From: Candidatus Zhuqueibacterota bacterium
GTDB taxonomy: Bacteria; Zhuqueibacterota; Zhuqueibacteria; Oceanimicrobiales; Oceanimicrobiaceae
Direction: 5' to 3'
Length of the DNA stretch: 36,505 nucleotides
Assembly (NCBI GenBank): GCA_029262005.1
Contig: JAJDAG010000074.1
Coordinates: forward strand, 1 to 36,505
Below the pieces are notes generated by a model, which was not told the DNA's origin, did no database searches, and was given only the letters and a program-made list of their open reading frames with translations. A program made the translations under genes and the position numbers. Below, in pieces: positions 8,532-18,013 of the stretch (positions are counted from its first letter, which is position 1; the number at the start of each line of letters is the position of its first letter).

Positions 8532-10442
8532 ATGAAAGAATTTTTACCCAAGATAAATTCACCTGCTGATCTGAATAAGCTTTCTGTCGAAGAGCTGGGG
8601 CAGTTGTGTAACGAAATAAGAGAATATTTTGTTAATGTTGTGACCAGTGTTGGTGGACATTTTGCTTCAAGTCTTGGGGTGGTGGAATTGACTACCGCCC
8701 TACATTATGTTTATGATACACCCAATGATAAAATCGTTTGGGATGTCGGCCATCAAGGGTACGTACATAAAATACTAACCGGGCGTCGTGAAGAACTGAA
8801 GACCATTCGTCAATACAAAGGCATCAGTGGTTTTCTGAAAAGAACTGAAAGCAAATATGATGTGTTTGGTGCCGGCCATGCAAGTACATCTATTTCAGCA
8901 GCTCTGGGTTTCGCAGTGGCCCGCGACTTGAATGGAAAGGACAACAAAGTCATTGCGGTAATCGGCGATGGCGCGTTGACAGGTGGCTTGGCATATGAGG
9001 CGCTCAACAATGCGGGCAGTATGAACAAAGATATTTTGGTTGTCCTTAATGACAACCAGATGTCCATTTCCCCTAACGTTGGCGGCATCTCCCGGTATTT
9101 AACCGAAGTCACAACACACCCGCGTTACAATAAAATTAAGGATGAGATTTGGCGGCTCACCGAAAAGATGCCATTTGGCAAACGGCGATTGCGCAGATTT
9201 GTCCGAACGATAGAAGAAAGTTTGAAAAACCTCATCGTTCCAGGTATATTTTTTGAAGAATTGGGCTTTCGCTATTTTGGGCCAATCGATGGTCACGACT
9301 TACCCGAATTGGTTTTGACTCTCCGTAACCTGAGGGAAATCAAGGGGCCGAAAGTCTTGCATGTTTTGACCAAAAAAGGGAAGGGAGTAGACTATGCTGA
9401 GGAGGATTCGGTAAAATTTCATGCTGTATCACCGCCGGCGAATCAATCTGCAGGCGACAAAAAGGCTGTTCTTAAACCACCTTCGTATAATCAGGTTTTT
9501 ACAGATACGTTGATTGAGCTTGCATCCGAGAATAATCGCATTGTTGCTATTACCGCCGCCATGGCAGAAGGTACCGGACTTGTCAATTACCAGAAACAAA
9601 TTCCCAAGCGTTTCTTTGATGTTGGCATTGCCGAAGGGCATGGGGTAACTTACGCCGCCGGGCTTGCAGCAGAAAATTTCAGACCTTGCGTGGCAATTTA
9701 TTCGACATTTTTGCAGCGGGCCTATGATCACATTATTCATGATGTTTCGATTCAACACTTGCCGGTTGTATTCGCGCTCGACCGCGCCGGACTTTGCGGA
9801 GCAGATGGTCCGACACATCATGGCGCTTTTGATTTGTCTTATCTATGCACTGTGCCGGACATGATTGTGACTGCCCCAAAAGATGGGGATGAGCTTCGAA
9901 ATTTGCTCTACACGGCCTTTGCTCAGGAAACGAATTCATTTGCAGTTCGGTTTCCCAAGGACAGTTGCATAACATTAACAGAGGGACATGCGTTTTCCGA
10001 ACTCCCAATCGGTTCATGGGAAGTTTTACGTGCGGGGCAAGGAATCGTATTGCTGGCGGTGGGCAGCATGGTGGCCCCAGCGATGAATGCTGCTGATAAG
10101 TTAGAAAAATTGGGCCATGCTGTTGGGGTTGTAAATTGTAGATTCATAAAACCACTTGACCAACCGTTGCTGAATAAATTGGTCAAAAAGTATGAACATA
10201 TAGTGACCATTGAGGAGAATGTTTTAAGTGGCGGCTTTGGTAGTCAGGTTGGTCAATTCCTGACGCAAAGCAAGCTGAATGTAGGTTCTTTGTCGCAACT
10301 GGGTCTTCCTGATGGCTTTGTGGAGCATGGCTCACGTTCAATTTTGCTGGAGAATGTCGGATTGGCGCCTGATAAAATTAAAGGCACTTGTCTGGAAATA
10401 TTAGACGTAAACAATAAAGTGAAGTCAATTTCAATTAGTTAA
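8532..10442 (+). CDS. dxs: 1-deoxy-D-xylulose-5-phosphate synthase
   Basis: Dxs joins pyruvate and glyceraldehyde 3-phosphate to make 1-deoxyxylulose 5-phosphate, the first step of the methylerythritol phosphate route to isoprenoids. It needs thiamine diphosphate. The 636 residues show 'VWDVGHQGYVHKILTGR' and the ThDP/Mg motif 'GDGALTGGLAYEALNNAG...LNDNQMSIS'. They also show 'FGPIDGHDLPELV', 'FDVGIAEGHGVTYAAGLA' with the catalytic Glu, and 'DRAGLCGADGPTHHGAFDLSYL'. All three domains (N-terminal ThDP, pyrimidine-binding, C-terminal transketolase-like) are present, so it appears intact. It ends 10 bases before ccmE and probably shares a transcript with it. Confidence 0.97.
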   Translation: MKEFLPKINSPADLNKLSVEELGQLCNEIREYFVNVVTSVGGHFASSLGVVELTTALHYVYDTPNDKIVWDVGHQGYVHKILTGRREELKTIRQYKGISGFLKRTESKYDVFGAGHASTSISAALGFAVARDLNGKDNKVIAVIGDGALTGGLAYEALNNAGSMNKDILVVLNDNQMSISPNVGGISRYLTEVTTHPRYNKIKDEIWRLTEKMPFGKRRLRRFVRTIEESLKNLIVPGIFFEELGFRYFGPIDGHDLPELVLTLRNLREIKGPKVLHVLTKKGKGVDYAEEDSVKFHAVSPPANQSAGDKKAVLKPPSYNQVFTDTLIELASENNRIVAITAAMAEGTGLVNYQKQIPKRFFDVGIAEGHGVTYAAGLAAENFRPCVAIYSTFLQRAYDHIIHDVSIQHLPVVFALDRAGLCGADGPTHHGAFDLSYLCTVPDMIVTAPKDGDELRNLLYTAFAQETNSFAVRFPKDSCITLTEGHAFSELPIGSWEVLRAGQGIVLLAVGSMVAPAMNAADKLEKLGHAVGVVNCRFIKPLDQPLLNKLVKKYEHIVTIEENVLSGGFGSQVGQFLTQSKLNVGSLSQLGLPDGFVEHGSRSILLENVGLAPDKIKGTCLEILDVNNKVKSISIS

Positions 10443-10452
10443 GGAGTTCAAT

Positions 10453-10905
10453 ATGGTTGCAAAGAAAACCAGAGTTGCTTTTGCCATCACTCTGATTGTG
10501 GGTGCGTTACTGTGGCTTACAATTGGTAGTTTTGGTGATAACATGCAATATTTTGTCACTGTCAATGATGTCAGCTCCATGAGTCAGGAAGAGCTTGAGC
10601 AGGGTGTTCGTGTGAAGGGATATTTGGTCCCCGGGTCCATAGAAGAAACACCGAATAGTCTGGAAATATTCTTTACGTTAATCGAGAGTGGTGAAACCAT
10701 GCGCGTCCGTTTCGATCAGGAACGGCCCGATACTTTTGTAGATAGTTCAGAAGTGCTGGTTGAAGGAAAATTTACAGATGCCGGCTATTTTGAGGCGAAA
10801 ATGTTGATGGCCAAGTGTCCGTCAAAATATGAAACAACAGATAATTATGATATTAAGGATTATGACCCGACGACGCACCAAACGGCGACAGAGGGCACAG
10901 ACTAA
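10453..10905 (+). CDS. ccmE: Cytochrome c maturation heme chaperone CcmE, Cys-type
   Basis: CcmE binds heme covalently in the periplasm and passes it to CcmF for attachment to apocytochrome c (System I). The 150-residue protein has an N-terminal membrane helix at about 9-25 and then an OB-fold beta-barrel ('VRVKGYLVPGSIEE', 'SSEVLVEGKF'). At the heme-attachment site, where most CcmE proteins have HxxxY, this one has Cys122-Pro-Ser-Lys-Tyr126. This CxxxY form is known from Desulfovibrio and some archaea. A good ribosome binding site (aaggag, 10441-10446) precedes the ATG. The gene is 230 bases before ccmF. No ccmA, B, C, G or H is present in the window. Confidence 0.9.
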   Translation: MVAKKTRVAFAITLIVGALLWLTIGSFGDNMQYFVTVNDVSSMSQEELEQGVRVKGYLVPGSIEETPNSLEIFFTLIESGETMRVRFDQERPDTFVDSSEVLVEGKFTDAGYFEAKMLMAKCPSKYETTDNYDIKDYDPTTHQTATEGTD

Positions 10906-11135
10906 CTTCAGCTAACTTGAATTATTTATCAACCGAAACGAACGCTGAGTTCACAAGGAGTTTTCAAAAAAACAGAGCAAGTAAAATAATACAAGCGGGT
11001 GTTATCTGTATTCTCCGCGTTTAAAAACCGGCTTTGGGTTTGACTATTTGCTTAGGTGCTGTAAATATATAAGATCACAACATAATTTGTCTGGATTTGC
11101 GACTTATTCAGGCAAAAACCAATCAGGAGTAATTT

Positions 11136-13181
11136 ATGGCTGACATTGGACACCTTATCCTGGTGCTTGCTCTTGCATGCGCTAGTTTTTCCATACTGGC
11201 CGCCCTCACCGGTGCGTATAAAGAACGTCTGGATTTGATTCAATCCGGAGAGAACGCAGCAATTGCGGTGACAGGGCTCTTAACTTTGGCAGCGTTGCTG
11301 CTTTGGCAACAGATATTGGGCCATGATTTTCACAATGATTATGTTGCCAGTTATTCTAACCGTGCAATGCCTGTTTTTTATGTTTTCTCTGCATTTTGGG
11401 GAGGGCAAAAAGGCTCTTTGCTGTTCTGGGGATGGCTGCTATCACTTTATTCCGGCCTGACCATTTATTTGAATCGTAACAAGCACAGGGAGTTGATGCC
11501 CTATGTAGTGGCAACCTTGATGCTTGGAGCCGGCTTTTTCATTTTGCTCAATGTTTTTGTTTCGCCGCCCTTTGAGAAACTATGGCAAATGGCCGATGGT
11601 CGTGTGATTCGTGCCCTCGTCAAACCACTTGGCGGGATAGCATTTGCACCAGCAGATGGACGCGGTCTCAATCCTTTGCTCCAGCACCCGGCCATGGCAA
11701 TTCACCCGCCGGTTCTTTACCTTGGTTTTGTCGGTTTTAGTGTACCATTTGCGTTTGCTATTGCTTCGTTAATTACGGGTCGTTTGGATAGCCAGTGGTT
11801 GCACACCATCCGTCGTTGGACCCTGGTACCCTGGTTTTTCCTCGGTATCGGCATGTTGCTGGGTGGCAAGTGGGCATACATGGAATTGGGTTGGGGCGGT
11901 TACTGGGCCTGGGACCCGGTTGAAAATGCAGCGCTGATGCCATGGCTTGCCGGCACAGCCTTTATTCATTCGGTTATGATTCAGGAAAAGAAAAACATGC
12001 TTCGTGTCTGGAACATGGTTCTTATTCTATTAACTTATTTTTTATGTGTTTTCGGGACCTTTTTGACGCGAAGTGGCGTCATTTCTTCGGTGCATTCATT
12101 TGCCAAATCCAGTATTGGTGCCTGGTTTGTGGCTTACATGGCACTTTTGATTATTGGTCCAGGGATTCTGCTTTTCAAGCGCTTGCCTGAATTGAAAACA
12201 AAACACCATTTTGATTCAGTAATTTCTCGGGAATCAGCATTTTTGATAAATAATCTCGTCTTCCTTGGTGCGTTGTTTGCCGTCTTTTGGGGAACGATTT
12301 TTCCTCTTGTTACCGAAGCAATCAGAGGGGTAAAAGTAACGGTGGCTGAGCCGTTTTTCAATACGGTTATTACGCCAATGGGATTGTTTTTGTTGTTTCT
12401 TACAGGTGCAGGGCCGCTTGTTGCATGGCGCAAGACTTCGACAAAACTCTTGAAAAAGATCTTTTTACCGCCGACAATTGTTTCCTTGCTTGGCTTAATC
12501 GTGTTCCTGGTTGCCGGCATAAGACATGTTTATGCACTCATTTCTTTGACCATGTCAATTTTTGTTGTAGCAACAATTGTTATTGAATTCCATCGCGGGG
12601 CCCGGGCCCGTATGCGTAATGGCGCAGAGGGGTATTTTCAGGCCATAATTCGACTGTTTCTGCGCAACAAGCGCCGATACGGGGGGTATGTTGTGCATTT
12701 TGGTATGGTTGTTATGTTTGTTGGATTCACCGGCAAGGCCTTTGACATTGAAAAGGAAAGTCACCTGAAGATTGGTGAAACCATGCAGATTCGCGGATAT
12801 GAGCTAAAGTATATCGACGCCAATACCACGGAAGATGCAAACAAAATTATTTGGCAAACAGAGATGGATGTTTACAAGAACGGGGAAAAGGTTAAGACAA
12901 TCTACCCAAATAAACATTTCTACAAAGTTCAGGAACAACCAACAACGGAGGTCGTTCTGCGCTCGACATTGTTGGAAGATTTGTACGTTGTGCTGGCCCA
13001 ACCAAACGAGGACAGAAGTGCTGTTTTTAAAGTCTACATCAATCCACTTGTCAATCTCGTTTGGCTTTCCGGCTTGATTGTCACACTTGGTACCTTTGTT
13101 ATTTTGCTACCCGCGCAAACGGAAAAACGCGCAGCGCGAGTCCAGGTTAAAAAATCACAGCCACTTGAGACTCCGGCATAA
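11136..13181 (+). CDS. ccmF: Cytochrome c heme lyase subunit CcmF
   Basis: CcmF takes heme from CcmE and attaches it to the CxxCH motifs of cytochromes c outside the inner membrane. The 681-residue protein has many membrane helices across its length. The WWD domain reads 'GGKWAYMELGWGGYWAWDP' and then 'VENAALMPWL'. It is followed by 'GTFLTRSGVISSVHSFA', the usual CcmF signature. A soluble periplasmic region lies at about 535-640 before the last helix. The ATG follows a clear 'caggag' ribosome binding site. The 230-base gap after ccmE contains no convincing gene; I found no ccmD. A strong terminator follows. Confidence 0.95.
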   Translation: MADIGHLILVLALACASFSILAALTGAYKERLDLIQSGENAAIAVTGLLTLAALLLWQQILGHDFHNDYVASYSNRAMPVFYVFSAFWGGQKGSLLFWGWLLSLYSGLTIYLNRNKHRELMPYVVATLMLGAGFFILLNVFVSPPFEKLWQMADGRVIRALVKPLGGIAFAPADGRGLNPLLQHPAMAIHPPVLYLGFVGFSVPFAFAIASLITGRLDSQWLHTIRRWTLVPWFFLGIGMLLGGKWAYMELGWGGYWAWDPVENAALMPWLAGTAFIHSVMIQEKKNMLRVWNMVLILLTYFLCVFGTFLTRSGVISSVHSFAKSSIGAWFVAYMALLIIGPGILLFKRLPELKTKHHFDSVISRESAFLINNLVFLGALFAVFWGTIFPLVTEAIRGVKVTVAEPFFNTVITPMGLFLLFLTGAGPLVAWRKTSTKLLKKIFLPPTIVSLLGLIVFLVAGIRHVYALISLTMSIFVVATIVIEFHRGARARMRNGAEGYFQAIIRLFLRNKRRYGGYVVHFGMVVMFVGFTGKAFDIEKESHLKIGETMQIRGYELKYIDANTTEDANKIIWQTEMDVYKNGEKVKTIYPNKHFYKVQEQPTTEVVLRSTLLEDLYVVLAQPNEDRSAVFKVYINPLVNLVWLSGLIVTLGTFVILLPAQTEKRAARVQVKKSQPLETPA

Positions 13182-13205
13182 GAAGTGTGTATAAAAACTA
13201 GCGAC

Positions 13206-13241
13206 AAAAAAAGCCCGGCCTCTATCAGCCGGGCTTTTTTT
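13206..13241 (+). terminator. Intrinsic terminator after ccmF
   Basis: The stem pairs aaaaaaagcccggc (13206-13219) with gccgggcttttttt (13228-13241), with an 8-base loop. The U-tract follows the GC-rich core, and the A-tract on the left could make it work in both directions. It closes the dxs-ccmE-ccmF transcript and insulates the SUF operon. Confidence 0.9.
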
Positions 13242-13370
13242 GTTAATTCCCTCCATATTCTTCAAGACCATTTTTACAACAAATGTCTGCCTGCACACAT
13301 CCCAACTGCTCAGGCAATTTGACTGCCGTCTGCCCACAGTAAAGTTTTGAAAAAGTAATAAAATTTAGGC

Positions 13371-13399
13371 TTGACAAAGAGATGTTGCTTGTCTATATT
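13371..13399 (+). promoter_or_regulatory. Sigma70-type promoter of the SUF operon
   Basis: A perfect -35 box TTGACA (13371-13376) and a -10 box TATATT (13394-13399) are separated by exactly 17 bases. Transcription should begin at about 13406, inside the palindrome described next, and about 30 bases before the Rrf2 start codon. Confidence 0.82.
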
Positions 13400-13424
13400 A
13401 AACCCGACTAAATTGGTCGTGTTT
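13400..13424 (+). promoter_or_regulatory. IscR/Rrf2-type operator palindrome
   Basis: This 25-base imperfect palindrome directly follows the -10 box. The left arm AAACCCGACTAA pairs with TTGGTCGTGTTT, with two mismatched positions per arm. The core CCGACT...GGTCG resembles the type 1 IscR site consensus, which has YYGACT and AGTCRR arms. Bound regulator would overlap the transcription start and block it. The first gene of the operon encodes an Rrf2 protein with cysteines, so autoregulation by cluster status is the simplest reading; that step is inference. Confidence 0.7.
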
Positions 13425-13436
13425 AGGAGCCATTGG

Positions 13437-13871
13437 ATGTTAAGAATTTCAAAAAAGTCCGAATACGGAATTATGGCGTTGAAGCATTTGCTGAATCAAC
13501 CTGCCGGTACGTTTGGCAGAGCAAAGGAAATCGCTGACATATACAGCATTCCATCTGAGGCACTTGCAAAAATATTACAAACGCTGGCTCGAAAAGGCAT
13601 CTTGAAGTCAATTCAGGGAGCGCGTGGTGGCTATGTGTTGGCCAAATCAGGCGACAACATCAAACTTTCTGAAATTATTGAGTGCATTGAAGGGCCGGTT
13701 GGGATTGTTGATTGCGTAACATCCGAGCCGTGCGGATGTGTACAAATTGACAATTGCACAATTAGTGATCCGTTCAGGGTGATTCAGGAGCAGTTTATGA
13801 TTTTTCTGTCAAGGATTTCGTTATTGGACATTAACAATGAAATGGAAATGCGGCAAGTAAGCTGGCAATAG
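13437..13871 (+). CDS. Rrf2-family transcriptional regulator with probable Fe-S cluster (IscR/SufR-like)
   Basis: The ATG at 13437 gives 144 residues, preceded by aggag at 13425-13429. The frame runs upstream to 13371, but that stretch is the promoter itself. The winged-helix domain is typical: 'LRISKKSEYGIMALKHL', then 'IADIYSIPSEALAKILQTL' and 'GILKSIQGARGGYVLA'. Four cysteines (93, 99, 101, 107) in 'DCVTSEPCGCVQIDNC' are placed where IscR-like proteins bind a [2Fe-2S] or [4Fe-4S] cluster. As the first gene of the SUF operon it probably represses the operon when its cluster is loaded, acting on the palindrome at 13400-13424. Whether its cluster behaviour is like IscR or like cyanobacterial SufR cannot be told here. 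Confidence 0.9.
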   Translation: MLRISKKSEYGIMALKHLLNQPAGTFGRAKEIADIYSIPSEALAKILQTLARKGILKSIQGARGGYVLAKSGDNIKLSEIIECIEGPVGIVDCVTSEPCGCVQIDNCTISDPFRVIQEQFMIFLSRISLLDINNEMEMRQVSWQ

Positions 13872-13899
13872 TGAATTACTAAGTTTGTGGAGATCTCAG

Positions 13900-14226
13900 A
13901 TGATTACAGTCACTGAAAAAGCAATTGGCGAAGTAAAACGACTCATGACCGCTGAGGGGCCGGAATCGAAATCGGGCTTGAGAGTGGGCGTTAAGGGCGG
14001 CGGCTGCTCCGGACTCAGTTATGTTTTGGATTTTGTCAAAGAGGCGCGGCCGGACGACAAAATGTTGGAATTTGACGGCATCAGAGTATTCATTGATCCT
14101 AAAAGCGCAATTTATCTGCGAGGCACGCAACTTGATTTTTCTGATGGATTGAACGGAACTGGGTTCAATTTTGTCAATCCCAATGCACAACGAACGTGTG
14201 GTTGCGGCAGCAGTTTCAGCATGTAG
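13900..14226 (+). CDS. sufA: A-type iron-sulfur carrier protein (SufA/IscA/ErpA family)
   Basis: The 108-residue protein carries the three family cysteines: Cys36 in 'GGGCSGLSY', and Cys100 and Cys102 in the C-terminal 'TCGCGSSF'. These carry an Fe-S cluster or iron between the SufBCD scaffold and target enzymes. The ATG at 13900 is preceded by 'gtggaga'. A TTG start 15 bases upstream would add 5 residues without family support. It lies 28 bases after the regulator and 51 bases before sufB. The SufA name is by position; sequence alone does not separate SufA, IscA and ErpA. Confidence 0.92.
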   Translation: MITVTEKAIGEVKRLMTAEGPESKSGLRVGVKGGGCSGLSYVLDFVKEARPDDKMLEFDGIRVFIDPKSAIYLRGTQLDFSDGLNGTGFNFVNPNAQRTCGCGSSFSM

Positions 14227-14277
14227 GTTTGTTTAAATGAAGTCTGGCTTGGAGTTTGTTGGTTTAAGGAGTTTTTG

Positions 14278-15720
14278 ATGAGCACAGAACAAGAGACAAT
14301 AGAAGAATTTACTAATAGCGAATACAAGTGGGGCTTCACCAGCGATCTCGACACTGAGCTTGCTCCCAAAGGGCTCAATGAAGATACCGTTCGATTTATT
14401 TCTGCCCAAAAAAATGAACCTGAATTTTTGCTTGAATGGCGCCTTAAAGCCTTTCGCTATTGGCAAGATATGCAGGAGCCAAAGTGGCCCAACGTTAAGT
14501 ATGCAGAAATTGATTTTCAAGATGCTTATTACTATGCGGCGCCAAAGGAACAAAAAAAGCTCAACAGTCTTGACGAAGTTGACCCCAAGATTCGGGAGAC
14601 ATTTGACAAGCTTGGCATCTCACTGGATGAGCAAAAACGTCTGAGCGGTGTTGCCGTGGATGCCGTCATTGACAGCGTTTCCGTGGCAACGACTTTCAAA
14701 GATGAGTTGATCAAACAGGGCATCATTTTTTCTTCGTTTTCGGAGGCCGTGCATGAGCACCCAGAACTAATAAAGAAATATCTGGGTTCGGTTGTGCCAT
14801 ACACTGACAATTTTTACGCTGCCTTGAATTCGGCTGTTTTCAGTGATGGCTCTTTTTGCTTCGTGCCCAAAGGCGTTCGCTGTCCAATGGAATTGTCCAC
14901 CTATTTTCGCATCAACGCTGCCAATACAGGCCAGTTTGAACGCACCTTGATTGTTGTTGAGGAAGGCGCCCATGTCAGCTATCTCGAAGGCTGCACCGCA
15001 CCCATGCGAGATGAAAATCAATTGCACGCTGCAGTCGTCGAAATTGTGGCGCATAAAGACGGCGAGGTGAAATACTCAACGGTGCAAAACTGGTATCCAG
15101 GGGATGAAAACGGCAAGGGTGGCATCTACCATTTTGTTACGAAGCGTGGCATTTGTCATGAAAATGCCAAGATTTCCTGGACTCAAGGAGAGACAGGCTC
15201 GGCCATCACCTGGAAGTATCCGAGCGTAATTTTAAAGGGTGATAATTCAATAGGCGAGTTTTACTCTGTTGCCTTGACGAATAATTTTCAACAGGCTGAC
15301 ACCGGCACAAAGATGGTTCACCTTGGCAAAAACACAAAAAGTACCATCATTTCAAAAGGCATTTCCGCCGGTAAAAGCCAGAACTCCTACCGTGGTTTGG
15401 TGCGGGTGGCAAAAAATGCAGACAAGGCCCGTAACTTTTCACAATGTGACTCATTGCTTATTGGCGACCGCTGCGGTGCACACACATTTCCTTATTTGGA
15501 AATTCACAACAAGAATGCCCGTATTGAGCATGAGGCTACGACTACCAAGATTGGCGAAGATCAGATTTTTTACTGTAACCAGCGCGGTATTGACACTGAA
15601 ACTGCCATTGGTTTGATTGTCAATGGCTACTGCAAGGAGGTGTTCCGCGAACTGCCAATGGAGTTTGCCGTCGAGGCACAGAAGCTACTGGAAGTCAGTT
15701 TGGAAGGCAGCGTAGGTTGA
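14278..15720 (+). CDS. sufB: Fe-S cluster assembly scaffold subunit SufB
   Basis: SufB is the cluster-building subunit of the SufBC2D complex. The 480-residue length is normal. Family stretches include '[10 protein letters not shown]'-like '[20 protein letters not shown]', '[11 protein letters not shown]', '[20 protein letters not shown]', 'SAITWKYPS' and '[12 protein letters not shown]'. The Cys in '[17 protein letters not shown]' is the one implicated in cluster assembly, and '[17 protein letters not shown]' near the end has the conserved Glu/His. The ATG at 14278 follows 'taagga' at good spacing. sufC begins 50 bases later. Confidence 0.97.
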   Translation: MSTEQETIEEFTNSEYKWGFTSDLDTELAPKGLNEDTVRFISAQKNEPEFLLEWRLKAFRYWQDMQEPKWPNVKYAEIDFQDAYYYAAPKEQKKLNSLDEVDPKIRETFDKLGISLDEQKRLSGVAVDAVIDSVSVATTFKDELIKQGIIFSSFSEAVHEHPELIKKYLGSVVPYTDNFYAALNSAVFSDGSFCFVPKGVRCPMELSTYFRINAANTGQFERTLIVVEEGAHVSYLEGCTAPMRDENQLHAAVVEIVAHKDGEVKYSTVQNWYPGDENGKGGIYHFVTKRGICHENAKISWTQGETGSAITWKYPSVILKGDNSIGEFYSVALTNNFQQADTGTKMVHLGKNTKSTIISKGISAGKSQNSYRGLVRVAKNADKARNFSQCDSLLIGDRCGAHTFPYLEIHNKNARIEHEATTTKIGEDQIFYCNQRGIDTETAIGLIVNGYCKEVFRELPMEFAVEAQKLLEVSLEGSVG

Positions 15721-15770
15721 GGGACTGCTGCCACGTAAATTTTAAAGTGAAGTAAGGAGAATGTGCGTCA

Positions 15771-16535
15771 ATGTTAAGTATAAAAAATCTTGAAGTGGAA
15801 GTAGCAGGTAGCCGGATTCTTAAAGGTTTGAATTTTGAAGTCAAGCCCGGCGAAGTACACGCAATCATGGGACCCAACGGCGGTGGTAAGAGCACTTTGG
15901 CAAGTGTATTGGCCGGCCGTGAAGAATACGAAGTGCTGGCCGGCAGTGTTGAGTATAATGGAAAAGATCTGCTCGAAATGGCGCCCGAAGAACGAGCGCG
16001 GGCGGGCGTATTTTTGGCATTTCAATATCCCGTTGAAATCCCCGGTGTCAGCATGTCCAATTTTATGAAAACTGCTTTGAATGATGCGCGTGAAGCACGC
16101 GGAGAGGCCGCGCTGGATGCCATGGAATTTTTTGCTTTGATCCGTGAGAAATTGAAAATAGTGAATATGAATGAAAAATTTCTCAGCCGTTCAATTAATC
16201 AAGGATTTTCCGGTGGGGAGAAAAAGCGAAATGAGGTTTTTCAGATGGCCGTGCTGCAACCACAGTTGGCAATTCTGGATGAAACTGATTCCGGACTCGA
16301 TATCGATGCGTTGCGAATTGTATCTACCGGTGTAAACACACTGCGCAGTAAGGACAATGCGTTTGTTTTGATAACGCACTACCAACGGCTACTGAACTAT
16401 ATTGTCCCTGACTTTGTGCACGTGCTGGTGGATGGAAAGATTGTTAAATCCGGAGATAAGAGCCTGGCTTTGAAACTAGAGGATCAAGGCTACGACTGGC
16501 TCACAGACGAACTCGACGCGCCGGTTACCATCTGA
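15771..16535 (+). CDS. sufC: SUF ABC-type ATPase SufC
   Basis: SufC is the cytoplasmic ATPase that drives shape changes in SufB-SufD during cluster assembly; it is not a transporter. The 254 residues show Walker A 'GPNGGGKST' (34-42), the Q-loop region 'FLAFQYPVEIPGV' that marks SufC, the signature 'FSGGEKKRNE' and Walker B with 'LAILDETDSGLDIDAL'. A switch His is present in 'ITHYQRLL'. AAGGAG precedes the start. A 120-base GC-rich gap without a gene separates it from sufD. Confidence 0.97.
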   Translation: MLSIKNLEVEVAGSRILKGLNFEVKPGEVHAIMGPNGGGKSTLASVLAGREEYEVLAGSVEYNGKDLLEMAPEERARAGVFLAFQYPVEIPGVSMSNFMKTALNDAREARGEAALDAMEFFALIREKLKIVNMNEKFLSRSINQGFSGGEKKRNEVFQMAVLQPQLAILDETDSGLDIDALRIVSTGVNTLRSKDNAFVLITHYQRLLNYIVPDFVHVLVDGKIVKSGDKSLALKLEDQGYDWLTDELDAPVTI

Positions 16536-16655
16536 GAGATGTCGTTCTGGCGGATGGTGCAGCAAGATGCGGATGCGACAAAGCCGCTGCTGCGAGCCGG
16601 GCGGAATGCATTACCTCAATAATAAAATGCCTAAGGTAAAAAACGATAAGAATCT

Positions 16656-18011
16656 ATGAAAAAGGTAAAAATAAATCGGGAAGAACAGATTAAGTGGTAT
16701 CTGTCGGATTTCGCCAGATTTGCAGAACGTTTGAATGGCGGCAGCCAATCAACACTGCACGGGACCCGCAAACAAGCCATTAAGCAATTCTCGAAACTTG
16801 GGTTCCCCACGACTCGCGACGAAGATTGGAAATACACAAGTGTTGACTCTCTTTTAGCAGAGCGTTTTAATTTATCAACAGCAGCAAGCAATGTTTCAGA
16901 CAGCTTCATCAAACCCTTGATGTTTGAAAAAAGCGCTGAGAATACCCTTGTGTTCATTAATGGGCATTACAGCGAAGCGTTGTCAAACTTGCAGTTGAAT
17001 ATACCGGGTTTGGTGGTTTCAAGCTTGGCTGCAGCAGCAGAAAAACACAGTGAACTGGTGTCCCGCTATTTAGGCAGATATGCCGATTGCGAAGCTCAGG
17101 CTTTTGTTGCTTTGAATACCGGCTTTGTTTTGGATGGCCTCTTTATTTATGTTCCGGACAACATCAGTGTTGAACAATCAGTTCATGTGATTCATCTCGC
17201 TGATCCGGATGCGGGGCCCTTTATTTCACATCCGCGTTCGCTTGTTGTTATCGGCAAAAACAGCGAGCTGAAGTTGACTGAGAGTTACCACAGCAAAGGG
17301 GACGGCAGCTACTTTAACAACGCTGTGAGCGAGTTTGTTGTCGATGAAAATGCCAGGCTTGACCATGTGAAAATACAGGAAGAAAGCGAGGCTGCATTTC
17401 ATGTTTCTTACACGCAGTTTCAGCAGGAACGCCACAGCGTGATTTCGACGGTGAATGTTGATTTGGGCGGTTCTCTGGTCCGCAACAATTTACATGTTTT
17501 ATTGAATGACGAAAATTGCGAAACGCATCTTATGGGCTATTATATGGGCCGGGGTCGGCAGCTTATTGATAACCACACATTCGTGGATCACGCTATGCCG
17601 AACTGTTTCAGCAACGAATTGTACAAAGGAATTCTCGACGATAAGGCGCAGGGTGTGTTTAATGGCCGGATTCTCGTGCGCCAGGATGCCCAGAAAACCA
17701 ATGCGTTGCAGTCCAACAAGTCTTTGCTTTTGACCGATGATGCCGTTGTCAATGCCAAGCCGCAGCTTGAAATCTTTGCCGATGACGTAAAATGCACGCA
17801 TGGTGCTACAATTGGTCAATTGGATGAGGAGGCGCTGTTTTACTTGCGCGCCCGCGGCATCAGCGAAGAAATGGCCGGGGCCATGCTCAGACACGCATTC
17901 GTCGCTGATGTCCTGCAGAGTGTAAAAGACGAGGATGTACGCGAACGCCTCGATGCAAAAATAATTGAGAGATTCACACTTGCGAAAAAAACGAATACTA
18001 ACTGCGAATAA
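16656..18011 (+). CDS. sufD: Fe-S cluster assembly subunit SufD
   Basis: SufD pairs with SufB in the SufBC2D scaffold. The 451-residue protein has the N-terminal helical part with 'LGFPTTRDEDWKYTSV', which is typical of SufD. The beta-helix core follows ('VVIGKNSELKLTESYHS'). The end reads 'NALQSNKSLLLTDDAVVNAKPQLEIFADDVKCTHGATIG', with the conserved Cys-Thr-His. The gene order B-C-D and the 2-base gap to sufS support the call. No clear ribosome binding site is visible before the ATG. Confidence 0.96.
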   Translation: MKKVKINREEQIKWYLSDFARFAERLNGGSQSTLHGTRKQAIKQFSKLGFPTTRDEDWKYTSVDSLLAERFNLSTAASNVSDSFIKPLMFEKSAENTLVFINGHYSEALSNLQLNIPGLVVSSLAAAAEKHSELVSRYLGRYADCEAQAFVALNTGFVLDGLFIYVPDNISVEQSVHVIHLADPDAGPFISHPRSLVVIGKNSELKLTESYHSKGDGSYFNNAVSEFVVDENARLDHVKIQEESEAAFHVSYTQFQQERHSVISTVNVDLGGSLVRNNLHVLLNDENCETHLMGYYMGRGRQLIDNHTFVDHAMPNCFSNELYKGILDDKAQGVFNGRILVRQDAQKTNALQSNKSLLLTDDAVVNAKPQLEIFADDVKCTHGATIGQLDEEALFYLRARGISEEMAGAMLRHAFVADVLQSVKDEDVRERLDAKIIERFTLAKKTNTNCE

Positions 18012-18013
18012 TT

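Noticed and set aside
10906-11135. A ccmD-like small gene between ccmE and ccmF
   Set aside because: The only short frames (for example GTG near 10999) lack a membrane helix of the right kind and a ribosome binding site.
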